Of a DNA stretch of 34,177 nucleotides, positions 32,741 to 34,177 are shown in pieces. Numbering within the stretch: the first letter of the stretch is position 1; each line of letters begins with the position of its first letter. Position numbers and translations under genes: made by a program. The notes below the pieces were generated by a model. The model saw nothing but the letters and a program-made list of their open reading frames with translations. It had not been told where the DNA came from and searched no databases. The stretch is from Bacteroidales bacterium (GTDB taxonomy: Bacteria > Bacteroidota > Bacteroidia > Bacteroidales > Paludibacteraceae), in the NCBI GenBank assembly GCA_900771035.1, contig CAAGML010000171.1, positions 1 through 34,177 on the forward strand, read 5' to 3'.

Positions 32741-33411
32741 AACGTTACCCCTATTGAAAGTGAAAACATACGTGACATCACCATAAACGCTGTCTCGCTA
32801 TCCTTTAGCGAGATTATTCCGCCATATTCGAAGTTCAGAAACCAACGTTTGTAGTTGACCGCCACTCCGAACAATGTGGCATTGGCGACAAAACCAAAGT
32901 CGGTGTATTCGCCGAAAATGTTCATTTCTGTTCCTGTGTTCACATTCAGACCAAGACCTACACCTGCATAGAGTGACACATATTCGTGATTGAAGAACGT
33001 GAAACGTACATCTGGCATCATTGCGATGTTGCAGAAATATTTCTTTGACGAGTTTTGCAGCACCTCACCATAACCGTCACGGGTTACGGTCTTCCAACTC
33101 ACACCACTGCAATCCAGCATAAATCCCACTCCTAACCAACGGTTCACGCGGTACTGATATTCGGCAAACCAATGCTGATGGTATTTGTATCCCTCGTCGC
33201 GATGCTGACGGACATCCGCAGGATCCAGAAAATCCGTCTTGGGATAATACGCCACAGGTGATGTTACCTGCCACATCAGTGACTCGAACATCTGGTCTCC
33301 CCATCCTATCCTTATCTCGTGGCGGAGCGAGTCACGCTCATGCCGTGTCTCAGCTTTGAGCGATGTTACTGCCAACATAATTGCCAGTGTCAGAATAATA
33401 CATTTTTTCAT
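32737..33411 (-). CDS. Outer-membrane beta-barrel-like protein
   Basis: I start at MKKCIILTLAIMLAVTSLKA (33411), which shares ATGA with the LOG gene stop. The 224 residues after the signal peptide alternate short aromatic strands (HQHWFAEYQYRVNRWLGVGFM, split by turns; VSLYAGVGLGLNVNT; KRWFLNFEYGGIIS) and end SLSIGVTL. They look like an eight-stranded porin-like or OmpW-like barrel. It is not an OmpA family member (no peptidoglycan domain). Function unknown; it sits between the LOG protein and the lipase-like lipoprotein. Confidence 0.75.
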   Translation of the reverse strand: MKKCIILTLAIMLAVTSLKAETRHERDSLRHEIRIGWGDQMFESLMWQVTSPVAYYPKTDFLDPADVRQHRDEGYKYHQHWFAEYQYRVNRWLGVGFMLDCSGVSWKTVTRDGYGEVLQNSSKKYFCNIAMMPDVRFTFFNHEYVSLYAGVGLGLNVNTGTEMNIFGEYTDFGFVANATLFGVAVNYKRWFLNFEYGGIISLKDSETAFMVMSRMFSLSIGVTL

Positions 33412-33944
33412 ATACTCTCGATTATCTCGGTGATTTCGTTCAGTGTCGTTGCTACCCTGTAACATTCATTGTAGGCAGGATTGGCTATCCCCATCTCGGT
33501 GAAATGGCGTATATGTGCGAGCAAATGGTCGTAAAATCCCTCAAGATTGAAGATAATGGTGGTTGCATCAGCCTCACCGACCTTACGGGCGGAAATTGCG
33601 CTGAACATTTCGTCAAGCGTTCCAAAACCGCCAGGCAAAGCAATCGCCACGTCAGCATATTCCATCAACATCTGCTTGCGTTCCGACAAATCTGCGACAC
33701 GCAGGAGGGATGTCGGGAGGGATGACGAACGCCCTCTTTCTGCGATGGAATCGGGGATTATTCCAATTATCTCGCCTCCGGCTGAGGCGGCTCCTTCTGC
33801 AACAGCATCCATCAGCCCACCCTTGGCACCGCCGTACACAAGGGTGTGTCCCTCTGTGGCAATCCACTCGCCGAGCAGACGTGCCTGGGCAATGTGCGAT
33901 GCGGGAATATTGTCTGATGATGCACAAAAAACGGATATGTTCAT
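33408..33944 (-). CDS. LOG-family (TIGR00730) nucleotide phosphoribohydrolase
   Basis: I start at MNISVFCASS (33944). The 178-residue Rossmann protein has VYGGAKGGLMDAVAEGA and LPGGFGTLDEMFSAIS, the PGGxGTxxE catalytic signature of the family. Characterised members release the base from nucleoside 5'-monophosphates, including cytokinin precursors. In non-plant bacteria the role is probably nucleotide salvage or housekeeping. It is the first gene of a four-gene envelope unit and is read divergently from the DUF2461 gene. Confidence 0.9.
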   Translation of the reverse strand: MNISVFCASSDNIPASHIAQARLLGEWIATEGHTLVYGGAKGGLMDAVAEGAASAGGEIIGIIPDSIAERGRSSSLPTSLLRVADLSERKQMLMEYADVAIALPGGFGTLDEMFSAISARKVGEADATTIIFNLEGFYDHLLAHIRHFTEMGIANPAYNECYRVATTLNEITEIIESI

Positions 33945-33962
33945 TTGATAATAATTATAGCG

Positions 33963-33970
33963 CAAAGGTA
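33963..33970 (-). promoter_or_regulatory. -7 box of the LOG operon
   Basis: TACCTTTG on the minus strand followed by GCGC, 18 bases before the chosen ATG. No good TTTG at the expected -33 position. It pairs divergently with 34030-34061. Confidence 0.5.
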
Positions 33971-34029
33971 GTGTTTTTTTGCGACATTTTATGTGTTTTT
34001 CGCAAAAAAATGACTATTGACGGAAAATG

Positions 34030-34061
34030 CTTGCAAAAATGCGAAAAAAACCGTATCTTTG
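34030..34061 (+). promoter_or_regulatory. Promoter of the DUF2461 gene
   Basis: CTTG (34030-34033), 20 bases, TATCTTTG (34054-34061), then CAGCCCC. The -33 box is one base from consensus. The ATG at 34083 follows. Confidence 0.6.
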
Positions 34062-34082
34062 CAGCCCCTAACGTGGATAATT

Positions 34083-34177
34083 ATGGATAAAGATACTCTG
34101 TTGTTTCTAAAGGATTTGGCGGCTAACAACAACCGCGAATGGTTTGCCGAAAACAGGCCGAGGTATGAGGCTGCCCG
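34083..34177 (+). CDS. DUF2461 family protein, partial at window end
   Basis: The first 31 codons read MDKDTLLFLKDLAANNNREW, then FAENRPRYEAA. This is the start of the DUF2461 (TIGR02453) domain, whose N-terminus typically carries NNNREWF followed by a basic, aromatic stretch. The family is about 220-230 residues, so most of the gene lies outside. No biochemical function is established for the family. Confidence 0.8.
   Translation, partial: MDKDTLLFLKDLAANNNREWFAENRPRYEAA

Overview
The window looks like chromosomal DNA from a member of the Bacteroidales, most likely a Prevotella-type organism. Promoters carry the Bacteroidetes -7 box TAnnTTTG, in several places with TTTG about 20 bases upstream. 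Shine-Dalgarno sequences are scarce. Typical members of the phylum are present: a DUF5686 outer-membrane protein, a type II glutaminyl cyclase, an alpha/beta-hydrolase lipoprotein and a PGK with a charged insert. Genes are tightly packed, with many ATGA or TAATG stop/start overlaps. The genus is an inference.

Layout. Positions 1-1135 are decayed accessory DNA: a broken AAA ATPase behind an intact promoter, a nested palindrome and a small AATTGTAA inverted-repeat element. Positions 1136-3691 (minus) form one coupled unit: a 36-residue acidic ORF, the diadenylate cyclase cdaA, a lone PAS protein and a PPP-like phosphoesterase. Positions 3853-5814 hold dsbD. Positions 5926-11202 (plus) run grpE, dnaJ, a membrane protein, a U32-family protein, hydG and a Nudix hydrolase. 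Positions 11242-13147 (minus) hold a SpoU methyltransferase, xseA and xseB. Positions 13224-13974 hold initiator tRNA-fMet followed by efp. ispH follows at 14008-14859. Positions 15117-19035 (minus) run rimM, hydF and DUF5686. Positions 19191-21340 (minus) run rsmG, an MBL hydrolase and lgt.

From 21469 a long plus-strand unit runs acpP, fabF, a gamma-carbonic anhydrase-like protein, a Dabb protein, glutaminyl cyclase, rnhB, rnc and a long-chain acyl-CoA synthetase. It is followed by a monocistronic acidic mini-lipoprotein and by pgk, each with its own promoter and terminator. Positions 29973-30433 carry a 461-bp element built from inverted arrays of AATTGTAACC with mirrored spacing. Positions 30500-33944 (minus) are an envelope unit: LOG-family protein, barrel-like protein, lipase-like lipoprotein and lipoprotein. 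A DUF2461 gene begins at 34083 and runs off the window.

Most genes are housekeeping: protein folding, translation, RNA processing, fatty-acid synthesis and glycolysis. HydG and HydF indicate an anaerobe that builds [FeFe]-hydrogenase; HydE and the hydrogenase itself lie elsewhere. The less ordinary items are the two AATTGTAA inverted-repeat elements, the c-di-AMP-centred operon with its leader ORF and two uncharacterised partners, and the pairing of initiator tRNA with EF-P.
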